Positions 18,645 to 27,504 of a DNA stretch of 64,000 nt are shown here, in pieces (the first letter of the stretch is position 1; each line of letters starts with the position of its first letter). Source of the DNA: Thermoprotei archaeon (lineage in GTDB: Archaea > Thermoproteota > Thermoprotei > QMSL01 > B3-G16); assembly GCA_021162845.1 (NCBI GenBank), contig JAGGXX010000047.1:45990-109989 (forward strand), given 5' to 3'. Position numbers and translations under genes: made by a program. The notes under the pieces were generated by a model, which saw only the letters and a program-made list of their open reading frames with translations, searched no databases and was not told where the DNA came from.

Positions 18645-19784
18645 ATGTCTCTTCGCATAAGAGCATTAACAGTCGCCATACCCTACGATCCCGTAGAGCT
18701 TCTAGAGGCCTCTAAGCGTAAAGATGTCCTGAGAAAGCTGTCAAGCCTTAAAGATAGGACTAAATCGATTCAACCGCCCGTTTGGACATTACGCGCGGTA
18801 ACGAAGCCCATCGAGACAGAACGCTTAGTGAATTACAACATACCCTCCCTTTTCGTATCCTTAGATGCAATACGGACCGAATTAGGTTTCGATTACCTAG
18901 CGATCCCTATCCTGCTTTCGAGCTCTATTTCAGCTAATGACTTAGCATGCTCTAGGCGGGCCGTTAACGCTTTAAAGGCTAAGGAGGGCCTCTTCCTAAG
19001 TCTGAATATAGGTTCATTCGAGCTTGAGGATATGCCTCGTATAGCGGGTTTTTACTCCTCATTGTTATTTAGCTTGAGGAAGGATAGGGATTATGCAACG
19101 CAAACCAGAATTTCTCTTGTTCTAAAGGGCCCATTGATGACTCCTTATTTCCCCTCAGGAGCCTCACTTAGCGATGAGTTCTCCGTTATGGCAGCTCTAC
19201 TTTACTCCAACTTCTTGCTGGGAAGTATTAGGTCTAGGATCCCATTGCACGAGGCCATTCGTCGCGCCTATCATCTGGCGGCTAGTCCTGTATCAAAGCT
19301 AGCCGAGGCTCTGGGCATGGATTTCGCAGGGATAGATCTTTCCATCTCTCCCTGGATGGATGAGAGCGTTATAAACTTGCTTAAGGCCTTAAGAAGAGAT
19401 AGCGAACTGACCGAGCCTACTCTCTCATCCATCCTCCGAGTTAATCATCTACTTGAAACATTATCATCTGAGGTCAAGTCCTTAGGCTTCAATGAGATCA
19501 TGTTACCGCTGGCCGAGGACAATGGACTTAAAGATTTAGTTCAGAAGGGCGTGTTAAGGATAAGAGACTTCATAGCCCTATCCATGGTATGCGTTGCAGG
19601 AGTAGACATGGTCCCCTTGCCCAAGGGTACTTTAGGCTTCATAAAAGGCTTGGTAAATGAGATCCTTTCAGTGGCATTGATAAAGCCAAAGCCCATGGGT
19701 ATTAGGCTCATAGCTACTGATGAGGAGCCAGGCGTGCTTGTGAGCTTAGGCCGTTTCCCCGAGACGCCGATCCCCTTAATTTGA
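18645..19784 (+). CDS. DUF711 (UPF0210)-family protein
   Basis: 379 residues, recognised from the DUF711 pattern: FDYLAIPILLSSSISAND in the first third, GPLMTPYFPSG, DFAGIDLSISPW, then the late GFNEIMLPLAED and SMVCVAGVDMVPLP blocks. Structural work on relatives suggests a glycyl-radical-like barrel fold, but the catalytic function of the family is not established. It is somewhat shorter than the usual ~450 residues of bacterial UPF0210 proteins. Convergent with the next gene, overlapping by 9 bases. Expressed from a near-leaderless promoter. Confidence 0.75.
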   Translation: MSLRIRALTVAIPYDPVELLEASKRKDVLRKLSSLKDRTKSIQPPVWTLRAVTKPIETERLVNYNIPSLFVSLDAIRTELGFDYLAIPILLSSSISANDLACSRRAVNALKAKEGLFLSLNIGSFELEDMPRIAGFYSSLLFSLRKDRDYATQTRISLVLKGPLMTPYFPSGASLSDEFSVMAALLYSNFLLGSIRSRIPLHEAIRRAYHLAASPVSKLAEALGMDFAGIDLSISPWMDESVINLLKALRRDSELTEPTLSSILRVNHLLETLSSEVKSLGFNEIMLPLAEDNGLKDLVQKGVLRIRDFIALSMVCVAGVDMVPLPKGTLGFIKGLVNEILSVALIKPKPMGIRLIATDEEPGVLVSLGRFPETPIPLI

Positions 19785-20777
19785 TGTAAGCTCCTTCCAT
19801 GACGGTATTCCCACGTCATTTATCGTCAGTAAGCCAGCCTCAGCGTTAAGTACATTAGGGATCATATTTACGAGGATAGCGGCGGTCGCTAGGTCCCCTG
19901 GAGTACCGCTACTTCTCCACTTAATCGATGGCTCACCCTCTAAGATTATCTCTTCGAAGTCGTCTCCTCCAGCGAGCGCTATTAGCTCCACTATTATCTT
20001 CCGTCCATCATTACATATGCCCTCCCCGATCCCCCGTATGCCAGCAACCTCTCCTTCCCTTATCAACACGTCCTTAGATTTAATGTCCCTTTCCGCGATT
20101 ATCGGTTCCTGTCTCTCTTCTACGTTTTTCACCTTAAGCCCCATCATGGATGCTATCAGGAATACTGACTCAGCATAGCCCACATGACCCGTTATCTCTC
20201 CTTCTGAGTACTTTCTCCTCCATACCCTTGGCGTGAGGCCTAGACCTATCTTCCTTTGAAATGTGCGTCGTCTCTTTAAGACATCAAGGCATCGTGTGGC
20301 TTTAAGGAATGTAAACTCAATAAGCGGCGTACTCATTATAGCTGGTAGTAAATCAAGTATGAACCCCGGGTTTATCCCGCAACCAAGTAACGTAACGTCA
20401 TGTATCTTAGCATGAGTATCTAGCAGTTTACTGAGCTTCGGGTATCTGTAATAAGGATAGGCGAGCGTCTCACAGGTTGATATGACGTCCGTTCCGCTTT
20501 CCATAGCCCCGATTAGTTGTGGGTAGACCCTATCAAGGAAGCTACCAGTAGCGTGTAGAACTATGTCGGGCTTGCATTTCGAAAGTGTAGTCCCCGGATC
20601 CTTGCTTATCTTTATGCCTAACTTTTCCTCTAGCCCTATTACAATCCCTAGATCTTTACCTACCTTTGCTGGATCTATATCTACAGCTCCTACTAGCTTT
20701 ACGCCTCTCTTAATAGCCACCCTTCCTATGAGAGCTCCTATGGCCCCCACGCCATATAGTACCGCCTTTATATCCAT
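19776..20777 (-). CDS. 2,4-diaminopentanoate dehydrogenase-like NAD(P)-binding protein
   Basis: 333 residues with a Rossmann opening (AVLYGVGAIGALIGR) followed by a dihydrodipicolinate-reductase-like second domain. GCGINPGF after a conserved TCE segment is typical of the group that includes 2,4-diaminopentanoate dehydrogenase of ornithine breakdown. Many archaeal members have unknown substrates, so only the dehydrogenase fold and cofactor type are claimed. No other ornithine-degradation gene is close. A divergent or unrelated reductase role, for instance on an amino acid semialdehyde, is possible. Confidence 0.7.
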   Translation of the reverse strand: MDIKAVLYGVGAIGALIGRVAIKRGVKLVGAVDIDPAKVGKDLGIVIGLEEKLGIKISKDPGTTLSKCKPDIVLHATGSFLDRVYPQLIGAMESGTDVISTCETLAYPYYRYPKLSKLLDTHAKIHDVTLLGCGINPGFILDLLPAIMSTPLIEFTFLKATRCLDVLKRRRTFQRKIGLGLTPRVWRRKYSEGEITGHVGYAESVFLIASMMGLKVKNVEERQEPIIAERDIKSKDVLIREGEVAGIRGIGEGICNDGRKIIVELIALAGGDDFEEIILEGEPSIKWRSSGTPGDLATAAILVNMIPNVLNAEAGLLTINDVGIPSWKELTSN

Positions 20778-20876
20778 AACGTACCACCTAAGGAGCTTAA
20801 CATGGGTGATCCCACGGTCACATTTAACGTATTAATCCCAAGATTTCTATCGTGTGCATCTTCACTTTAGCCGCTA

Positions 20877-22094
20877 TCATAAGTGAAATATCCTCCTCGC
20901 GTTCTCATTCAATATCTTCCTAGCTATGTCAAGTGCGTCATCAAATGAGAGATATCCATCCTCAACGTAGTCCGCAAGGACGCTCGTTATCGTGTCTTTA
21001 GCCATGAACAATGCCCCATAAGCTCCCTCAACTACCCAGCAATCCCCGCCCCACATTATCTTAGACTCACTACCGGTCTCTATAAGCTCTCTCAGTAGCC
21101 TCTCAGCTGCAGAGGGCGAGATCAAGGGTAGCCAACATAGGTCTACGTGCACATTGGGGAAGCTCAGAGCTAAGGCGGCAGTTTCAGAGATCCATGGATA
21201 CCCTCCATGGAATAGGATGAACGTGACACCTGGATATTTTCTGAAAAGACCGACTAAGTTCATGGGATTTGAATCTTCTATTCGAGCTAGGCCCGTGTGA
21301 AACTGTATAGGTAATGAGTATTCCTCAGCCTTAGACAATAGATAATGCATTATGAAATCCCCGAACTTTTTCCTCTCTTTTTGCGTAATCTCCTTTTCAT
21401 CTTTTCCGAATATCCTCTTAGCTTCTCCCTCATTCACTTCCTCGAAGTATATCTCCCTATCGTAGGCCAAAGCGGATTTAAGACATACATATCCCCTATC
21501 CTTGATCTTCTTGAACACGTGATCGATGAAATCTAGATAGTCCTCAAAGCTCTCTATATCAAAGCCCAACCTCTGGGCTAGATCATATGGTGAGTTCCCG
21601 TTGTGGTCCCTCGCAGCTCTATTATAGCCGAATAAGAACATGTTGATCCTGAACGCAAGACTGAAGCACTCCTGATCATAATTCTCGATCCATGGATCCC
21701 AGTAAGGGTCGAGGATGCACCTATCTATCCCCGCCCTATCCCTTAAGACGATCCTATACCACCTTCTATCCTCATACGCCCTACTTATCTTAACAGAGGC
21801 TTCCTTGAGGACTCCTTCATCAAATTGACTTATATCCACTCCATAGAGTTCCTTTACGGCCCGAATGTAGCTTCTAAGAAAGGCGCTTCCCCTTACCCTC
21901 TTTAGGTTATCCGCTAGTTCACTGTAACTTTTCCCCTCCGGTATCTCAGTGATCCATGAGACATAACTCCCTCTGAGTATCTCAAATAGATCGACTCCCT
22001 TCCGTATCATCACCTCGTATGGATATATATGTTCATGAGTATCTATAGTACGAATCTCATAGACTTCGTCCTTTATCCTATCTAGAAGGCTCAT
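20877..22094 (-). CDS. amidohydrolase-family (ACMSD-like) metal hydrolase or decarboxylase
   Basis: 405 residues, a metal-dependent TIM barrel of the amidohydrolase-2 group. The first-strand HxH metal pair is in DTHEHIYP. Later ligands are probably the His of QFHTGLARI and FHGGYPW, and the Asp of MWGGDCW near strand 8. The family includes decarboxylases, lactonases and uronate isomerase-like enzymes; the long alpha-helical insertions (about 60-190) resemble the uronate isomerase side, but the substrate is not evident. It follows the dehydrogenase gene's start by 100 bases on the same strand. Confidence 0.75.
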   Translation of the reverse strand: MSLLDRIKDEVYEIRTIDTHEHIYPYEVMIRKGVDLFEILRGSYVSWITEIPEGKSYSELADNLKRVRGSAFLRSYIRAVKELYGVDISQFDEGVLKEASVKISRAYEDRRWYRIVLRDRAGIDRCILDPYWDPWIENYDQECFSLAFRINMFLFGYNRAARDHNGNSPYDLAQRLGFDIESFEDYLDFIDHVFKKIKDRGYVCLKSALAYDREIYFEEVNEGEAKRIFGKDEKEITQKERKKFGDFIMHYLLSKAEEYSLPIQFHTGLARIEDSNPMNLVGLFRKYPGVTFILFHGGYPWISETAALALSFPNVHVDLCWLPLISPSAAERLLRELIETGSESKIMWGGDCWVVEGAYGALFMAKDTITSVLADYVEDGYLSFDDALDIARKILNENARRIFHL

Positions 22095-22475
22095 AACCCA
22101 TACCCAGTTTAATGGATTCGCCTTATTTCAAATTAGCCTATTCGTCCTTGGAATCATTAGGTAAGTGGAAGTTGAGGACAGGAAATAAACCGCTTAAGGA
22201 ACACTTTCATTGATTCTAGAAGGGGATAAGAGTGCCTGTGTACTTTACTTATCAATCGTTAAGTTTATGGGCAGTTTACAGAAAAAGAAATCCCATTACT
22301 CTTCTCATAAAAGAGCGGGCGATCCCCTTGTAGGAAATGACGGATCGCGATGTTGTCCTATTTCGCACTACTATGGCATGATTACTTGATCGGACAATCG
22401 ATGGTAGTTCTACTATATATTTGTAATAATTAGTATTGTCTTTCATTTAATATATAGTTTAGCTATAGTCAAAAG
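22095..22475. other. intergenic region, no gene seen
   Basis: About 400 bases between divergent genes without a convincing reading frame. It contains a 7-base inverted repeat, gcgatcc (22319-22325) and ggatcgc (22342-22348), with a 16-base loop. The last 120 bases become very A/T-rich towards the promoter of the next gene. Nothing else is recognised. Confidence 0.4.
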
Positions 22476-22512
22476 ATTTAAAAAGTAGGTAAAATATACT
22501 TTACCGGTGATC
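22476..22512 (+). promoter_or_regulatory. promoter and ribosome site of the citrate/2-oxoglutarate operon
   Basis: TATA-like atttaaaaa at 22476-22484 predicts a start of transcription near 22505. ggtgatc (22506-22512) is the ribosome site and fixes the ATG at 22516 as the start rather than the GTG at 22507. Confidence 0.55.
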
Positions 22513-22515
22513 ACG

Positions 22516-23907
22516 ATGTCCCGACTTAAGCCTCTTGGTGTCGAATTCTCCGAATCCCCCAAGAAGACCTCCCAACCCGAGCTTCTCAAGGATATTTTTC
22601 CGTTTGTAAAACCACCGAGGTTGCCCCTGGACTTCTTATCGCCATTGCCATTGATCCCTAAAGACATATTCTTAACCGATACGACATTTCGAGATGGAGC
22701 TCAAGCACGAGAGCCCTATACGCTTGAACAGATCCTTAAACTCTTCGAGTACTTGCATAGGTTAAGCGGGCCTAAGGGTGTAGTACGTTGGACGGAGTTC
22801 TTCCTTTACACTAAACGTGACCGGGCGATCGTACGTGAGATCCTAGATCTAGGGTATGAATATCCCAAGGTAACCGGATGGATCAGGGCATCCCTGAACG
22901 ATTTACGCCTCGTCAAGGAGTTGAAATTACCCGAGACCGGGATCCTTACGTCGATCTCGGATTACCACATATTCTTTAAACTTGGCATGAGCAGGGAAGC
23001 TGCTATAAGAAAGTACCTTAAAGTAGCTGAGGAGGCCCTTCGAAACAATATACTTCCTCGATGTCATCTAGAAGACGTGACTCGTGCGGATATCTGGGGG
23101 TGCGTAGTCCCCTTTGTACGTGAGCTCGTACGCCTCTCTGAGAAATATGGCATGCCAGTAAAGGTACGCTTAGCCGATACGCTAGGGATGGGCGTCCCAT
23201 TTCCCCATGCAGCGCTTCCGCGTAGCGTGCCTAAGCTCGTACATGTACTGAGGAACTATTGTTTCCTTCCCTCGGATTCCATAGAGTTTCATGGCCATAA
23301 CGATTTCTCCCTTGCAGTCGCGAACTCCTTGGCGGCGTGGTTCTATGGGGCCTCCGCTGTTAACTGCACGCTATTAGGTATAGGTGAACGAGCTGGGAAT
23401 ACGCCGCTTGAGGTCATGTTGTTGCACTATGTGAGCATTACGGATGATACAAGCGTAGATCTGAGGTTAGTGACTGAGGTAGCGGATTACTATCGACGTA
23501 TTATCGGGCATACGGTTCCGCCCTCGCAACCCTTGATAGGGGATAAGGTCTTTTCCACGGCTGCTGGCATACATGCCGACGGCTTACTTAAGAATATCGA
23601 GGTATACCTCCCCTTTGACGTGAAAAACGTATTAGGGAGGGAACCCAGGGTCTTCATTAACGATCGCTCAGGCAAGGCTGGCATAGCCCTCTGGGTCAAT
23701 CATTTCTTCGGCTTGAAGGGCGATGAACGCATAAACAAGGATCACCCTGGCGTGGCTAAGATTTACGAAGAAGTTATGCATCAATACGAGGAGGGAAGAG
23801 TGACGGCTTTCTCTGATGAGGAGCTCTTAGGGCTGGTCAAGCGCTTCTTGCCGGAGATCTGGCAAAGATATGGTAGACGCTACACGAGCCTATGTACAGC
23901 GAGGTGA
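22516..23907 (+). CDS. Re-type citrate synthase-like acyltransferase of the isopropylmalate/homocitrate synthase family
   Basis: 463 residues. A DRE-TIM aldolase barrel: TDTTFRDGAQA near residue 55, HLEDVTRADI, RLADTLGMG, the metal pair in EFHGHNDF, GIGERAGNTP, and a late AAGIHADGL. The opening DTTFRDGAQAREPYTLEQI, the EFFLYTKRDR and VTGWIRA blocks and the ending DEELLGLVKRFLPE match, from memory, the Re-citrate synthases of anaerobes more than LeuA or homocitrate synthase. Such enzymes make citrate from oxaloacetate and acetyl-CoA. There is no C-terminal LeuA allosteric domain. The following aconitase-like and isocitrate-dehydrogenase-like genes support citrate as product. A related 2-oxoacid extender is the main alternative. 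Confidence 0.75.
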   Translation: MSRLKPLGVEFSESPKKTSQPELLKDIFPFVKPPRLPLDFLSPLPLIPKDIFLTDTTFRDGAQAREPYTLEQILKLFEYLHRLSGPKGVVRWTEFFLYTKRDRAIVREILDLGYEYPKVTGWIRASLNDLRLVKELKLPETGILTSISDYHIFFKLGMSREAAIRKYLKVAEEALRNNILPRCHLEDVTRADIWGCVVPFVRELVRLSEKYGMPVKVRLADTLGMGVPFPHAALPRSVPKLVHVLRNYCFLPSDSIEFHGHNDFSLAVANSLAAWFYGASAVNCTLLGIGERAGNTPLEVMLLHYVSITDDTSVDLRLVTEVADYYRRIIGHTVPPSQPLIGDKVFSTAAGIHADGLLKNIEVYLPFDVKNVLGREPRVFINDRSGKAGIALWVNHFFGLKGDERINKDHPGVAKIYEEVMHQYEEGRVTAFSDEELLGLVKRFLPEIWQRYGRRYTSLCTAR

Positions 23908-23914
23908 ACCCCGT

Positions 23915-25171
23915 TTGGGGTTGACGCTAGCTGAGAAACTACTTAGCTTGAAGACGAATCGGGAGGTACGAGCTGGCGATATAATAGTAACAAGGGTCGA
24001 CTGGGTATTGGCCCAAGACGGCACAGCCCCATTGGCGATCAGGCAGTTCATGAGGCTGAAGAAGGATGTACTATTTAATGGCCACAGGGTGATCTTCTTC
24101 ATCGACCACGCGGCCCCTAGTCCGCGCAGGGAGCTCTCTAATGATCACATATTTATGCGTTCCTTCGCGAGAAAGAAGGGTGCTATATTACATGATGTTG
24201 GCGATGGCATCATACATCAGGTATTCGTAGAACGCTATGTCAACCCTTGTGATATCGTAGTGGGTGCTGATTCTCATACGTGTACCGCGGGGGCATTGTG
24301 CGCCTTCGCTGCTGGTTTTGGTTCCACTGACGTGGCTGTAGCCATGGCCTTTGGGAAGTTATGGTTAAGAGTGCCCGAGTCCTACGAGATCGTAATAGAT
24401 GGACGTCTTCCTAAAGGGGTCTTCGCTAAGGACCTAGCACTTCATATAGCCGGGAAATTAGGGCCTGGAGGTGCTACGTACATGGCTTTAGAGTTTAAGG
24501 GCGATTTGATAGAGCACCTGAGCATGGACTCGCGGCTCACGCTCACTAACATGGCGGTAGAGGTGGGGGCTAAGACTGGCATAATCGAGTTAGACGATGT
24601 AACATGTAGATTCCTCGAAGAACGCGGTAGACCGCCACGCTATAGGGATATGAAGGCTGATGAAGATGCTAGCTACGCTAGAAGGCTGTACGTGGATGCT
24701 AATGACTTAGAGCCCCTGATAGCATTACCTCATAGGGTAGATAAGGTCGTGCCGGTAAGCAAAGTTGAAGGTAAGCAAATCCATCAAGCGTTCATAGGGA
24801 CATGTACGAACGGGCGCTTGGAGGATCTGCGGATTACCGCTTCGATACTAAGGAGTCGAAAGGTACACAGGGATGTCCGGTTACTAGTAGCCCCAGCCTC
24901 ACGTGAAATATACCTAAAGGCCTTAAGAGAAGGGATAATCGATACCATAGTGAGGGCCGGCGGTGTAATCCTGCCTCCTGGCTGTGGACCATGCGTAGGC
25001 GTCCATTTAGGTGTATTGGGTGACGATGAAGTCTGTATTTCGACGCAGAACAGGAACTTCCAGGGCAGGATGGGAAATCCTAATTCGGCAATATTCCTAG
25101 CAAGCCCTGCTACTGTAGCGGCCTCAGCCATAAAGGGGGAAGTCACGGATCCTAGGGAGGTGCTTTCATGA
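23915..25171 (+). CDS. aconitase/homoaconitase-family large subunit
   Basis: About 419 residues, the length of archaeal HacA/LeuC-type large subunits. Fe-S cysteines are visible in ADSHTCTAG, IGTCTNGR and GCGPCVG. FIDHAAPSP and the final RNFQGRMGN segment match the family. A longer frame starts at 23870, but the TTG at 23915 has a gaggtga site (23901-23907) 7 bases upstream that overlaps the preceding stop, and the family begins with the TLAEKLLS segment just after it. Together with the small subunit it isomerises a tricarboxylate; citrate/isocitrate is favoured by its neighbours, isopropylmalate or homocitrate being alternatives. Confidence 0.88.
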   Translation: MGLTLAEKLLSLKTNREVRAGDIIVTRVDWVLAQDGTAPLAIRQFMRLKKDVLFNGHRVIFFIDHAAPSPRRELSNDHIFMRSFARKKGAILHDVGDGIIHQVFVERYVNPCDIVVGADSHTCTAGALCAFAAGFGSTDVAVAMAFGKLWLRVPESYEIVIDGRLPKGVFAKDLALHIAGKLGPGGATYMALEFKGDLIEHLSMDSRLTLTNMAVEVGAKTGIIELDDVTCRFLEERGRPPRYRDMKADEDASYARRLYVDANDLEPLIALPHRVDKVVPVSKVEGKQIHQAFIGTCTNGRLEDLRITASILRSRKVHRDVRLLVAPASREIYLKALREGIIDTIVRAGGVILPPGCGPCVGVHLGVLGDDEVCISTQNRNFQGRMGNPNSAIFLASPATVAASAIKGEVTDPREVLS

Positions 25172-25680
25172 GCGTTATAAGAGGTCGTGCCTGGAAATTC
25201 GGTGACAACATAAGCACAGATCTCATAGTACCCGGTAGGTACTTCCATCTGAGGAGCAAGCCTAAGGAGCTGGCCGAACACGCCTTTGAGGACATAAATC
25301 CAAACTTCGCTCGATCCGTGAGGCGCAACGATCTAGTGGTGGCTGGTGAAAACTTCGGCATAGGCTCGAGTAGGGAGCATGCGGCTTTGGTCTTCAAGAT
25401 CTTAGGCGTGGGCGCCATCCTAGCAAAGAGCTTCGCTAGGATCTTCTATAGAAACGCCATTAACCTGGGGCTCCCCGTCATAATGTTGGATACCTCAGCT
25501 ATAGAAGACGGTGATCTCTTGGAGGTGCACTTAGATGAAGGCGTAGTCATCGATGTAAGTAAGAACCTCTCATTACGGTTCAAGCCCCTGCCTAAGTTCC
25601 TCCTGGACATCCTTAAGGCTGGGGGCCTCATAGAATATGTGATCGCTAGCAAGGGGGTAACGGCTTTCCATGAGGTATAA
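25168..25680 (+). CDS. aconitase/homoaconitase-family small subunit
   Basis: 170 residues, a LeuD/HacB-like swivel domain. RAWKFGDNISTDLIVPGRY opens it, and the substrate-binding GIGSSREHAALV is intact. In this family the short loop after the first strands (here RYFHLRSKP) sets substrate choice; it is not the usual YLRT of isopropylmalate isomerases, but I cannot assign a substrate from it. A strong ggaggtg site lies just before the ATG, inside the end of the large-subunit gene. Forms the heterodimer with the upstream protein. Confidence 0.88.
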   Translation: MSVIRGRAWKFGDNISTDLIVPGRYFHLRSKPKELAEHAFEDINPNFARSVRRNDLVVAGENFGIGSSREHAALVFKILGVGAILAKSFARIFYRNAINLGLPVIMLDTSAIEDGDLLEVHLDEGVVIDVSKNLSLRFKPLPKFLLDILKAGGLIEYVIASKGVTAFHEV

Positions 25681-26707
25681 GGTGACCTTCATTCCAGGGG
25701 ATGGGATAGGGCCTGAAGTAATGAGCGTGGCCCGATCCGTAATAGAAGCAGCAGGGGTAGATGTAGATTGGGATGTCGTGATGGCAGGTGAGCGGGCCTA
25801 CATCGAGACAGGCTCTCCTCTCCCCGAAGAAACTATAGAGAGCATACGTGAGAATAAGGTTGCCCTCAAGGGCCCCCTAACGACTCCTATTGCCTCTGGC
25901 TATTCAAGCGTTAACGTAGCTCTTAGGAAGATCTTCGATCTCTATGCCATAGTCAGGCCCGTAAAATCCATTCCCGGTCTATCCTGTCGTTATCCCAATG
26001 TTAACCTCATATTAATACGTGAGGGAACCGAGGGACTATATTCTAGCATAGAGCATAGCTTCGGAGCGGGGAAGGAGGTAGCGATAGCATTAAGGGTCGT
26101 GACCAGGAGCACCTGCAGGCGTCTAGCACACTTCGCCTTTGAATATGCACGAAAGCACAGAAGGCGAAAGGTGACTCTCGTACATAAAGCCAATATCCTC
26201 AAGTTAACCTGCGGTCTCATGAGGGAAGAGTTCTTCAAGGTAGCGGAAAATTATCCAGATCTAAGGGCCGAAGAGATATTAGTGGATAACATGGCCATGC
26301 AACTCGTCCTCAATCCTGAGGAGTACGATGTAGTTTTAACCAGCAATATGTTCGGCGATATATTATCAGATTTAGCGGCTGGGCTCATAGGTACCATAGG
26401 CGTCTCGCCTAGTGCGAACATCGGCGATGAATATGCGATATTTGAGCCCACACATGGGACTGCACCTCAGCTAGCCGGAAGGGACATGGCTAATCCCGTA
26501 GCTGCCGTGCTAGCGGGCGCCATGTTACTAGAGCACTTAGGTGAGGCTAAGGCCGCTAGCATCATACGAAGGGCAGTTGAGGATGTCATAAAGGAGGGAA
26601 AGTACATTACCTTCGACATAGCGAAGATCTGTGGCGTGTCACCTGCATCTACTTCCCAAATGGGAAGACGACTTGTTGAAAGGACGCAAGAGCTTATGGA
26701 ATCATGA
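25670..26707 (+). CDS. isocitrate dehydrogenase-like beta-decarboxylating dehydrogenase
   Basis: 345 residues of the isocitrate/isopropylmalate dehydrogenase family: GDGIGPE at the start, KGPLTTP, SSVNVALRKIFDLYAIVRPVKS, IREGTEGLYS, VLTSNMFGDILSDL and EPTHGTAP. The substrate loop is the SxNxxLR type of isocitrate dehydrogenases, not the leucine-rich loop of isopropylmalate dehydrogenase nor the Arg-type loop of homoisocitrate dehydrogenase. This is the best evidence that the operon makes 2-oxoglutarate. It overlaps the small-subunit gene by 11 bases. The Asp-versus-Lys cofactor position after the GTAP block was not resolved, so NAD or NADP use is left open. Confidence 0.85.
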   Translation: MRYKVTFIPGDGIGPEVMSVARSVIEAAGVDVDWDVVMAGERAYIETGSPLPEETIESIRENKVALKGPLTTPIASGYSSVNVALRKIFDLYAIVRPVKSIPGLSCRYPNVNLILIREGTEGLYSSIEHSFGAGKEVAIALRVVTRSTCRRLAHFAFEYARKHRRRKVTLVHKANILKLTCGLMREEFFKVAENYPDLRAEEILVDNMAMQLVLNPEEYDVVLTSNMFGDILSDLAAGLIGTIGVSPSANIGDEYAIFEPTHGTAPQLAGRDMANPVAAVLAGAMLLEHLGEAKAASIIRRAVEDVIKEGKYITFDIAKICGVSPASTSQMGRRLVERTQELMES

Positions 26708-26754
26708 TGATGGCTAATGGGATGAATTGAATAACTACAAGGCTGACTTGAAAG

Positions 26755-27498
26755 CTAGCTTGTTTTCCCTCCATCGCCACATACCGGGCAATGAGGATTT
26801 CTAGCCACGCGTAATTTCCTTATGTCCATACTCTCGCCGTTAAAGTATACCAGATAGCCCCACGTCTCGCTTTTCTTACCCATTATCAGCTTTACAGCCT
26901 CCAATACCTCTAAAGAAGCTAATACGGCTGGCGTTACGCCTAATATCGGAATAGTCCCCTCCTCCTTAGGCTCCCTAGGCATGAGGCATCTTAAACATGG
27001 CCCCTTACCCGGTAGAATTACCATTAATTGCCCCCATGTCCCCCTCACACCCGCATGTATCAAGGGAACTCCCTGTCTCACGCAAGCATCGTTCAATAGC
27101 AATCTAGCCCTCCAATTATCCAGACAGTCCATAACGACGTCACATTTCCCCACCAGAGGGTCTATATCATACGTAGTCACATCCGCAACAAGCCCCTCTA
27201 TGCTTACATTAGGATTCATCTCCCTTAACTTCTCCTTAGCTGAATGTACCTTATACCTGCCTATATCCTTGGTCCAGTGGAGTATCTGCCTGTTTAAATT
27301 ATTGAGCTCCACCTTCTCCTTATCCATCAGGATAAGCTCTCCTACGCCCATCACTGTTAGATATGTGGCCACTATGCTACCCAATCCCCCTAAGCCGATT
27401 ACTAGAACCCTTGCGTTCTTGAGCTTTCGTTGTCCCTCCCTACCTAGAAGCCTTATCTGTCTGTCATACCGGATGAGCTCCTCGGAGGAGAGCTCCAT
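26755..27498 (-). CDS. E1-like adenylyltransferase of the ThiF/MoeB/HesA family
   Basis: 247 residues. The nucleotide site GLGGLGSIVATYL and the DNLNRQ-type NNLNRQIL segment with Arg are present. Zinc-binding cysteine pairs are CLRC and CPVC. A Cys for thioester transfer is not obvious in the usual position. Such enzymes adenylate the C-terminal Gly-Gly of a ubiquitin-like sulfur carrier (ThiS, MoaD, TtuB/Urm1). No carrier gene is seen nearby. It is the last gene of the lrp-sufC-sufB run, 6 bases after sufB, so it is probably part of the same sulfur-mobilising operon and may serve the thiolase TtuA encoded 4 kb away. Confidence 0.88.
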   Translation of the reverse strand: MELSSEELIRYDRQIRLLGREGQRKLKNARVLVIGLGGLGSIVATYLTVMGVGELILMDKEKVELNNLNRQILHWTKDIGRYKVHSAKEKLREMNPNVSIEGLVADVTTYDIDPLVGKCDVVMDCLDNWRARLLLNDACVRQGVPLIHAGVRGTWGQLMVILPGKGPCLRCLMPREPKEEGTIPILGVTPAVLASLEVLEAVKLIMGKKSETWGYLVYFNGESMDIRKLRVARNPHCPVCGDGGKTS

Positions 27499-27504
27499 AA
27501 GCCC

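Noticed and set aside
22319..22348. 7-base inverted repeat in the long gap before the citrate operon, considered as a terminator or operator
   Set aside because: Short stem with a 16-base loop and no T run; such matches occur by chance.
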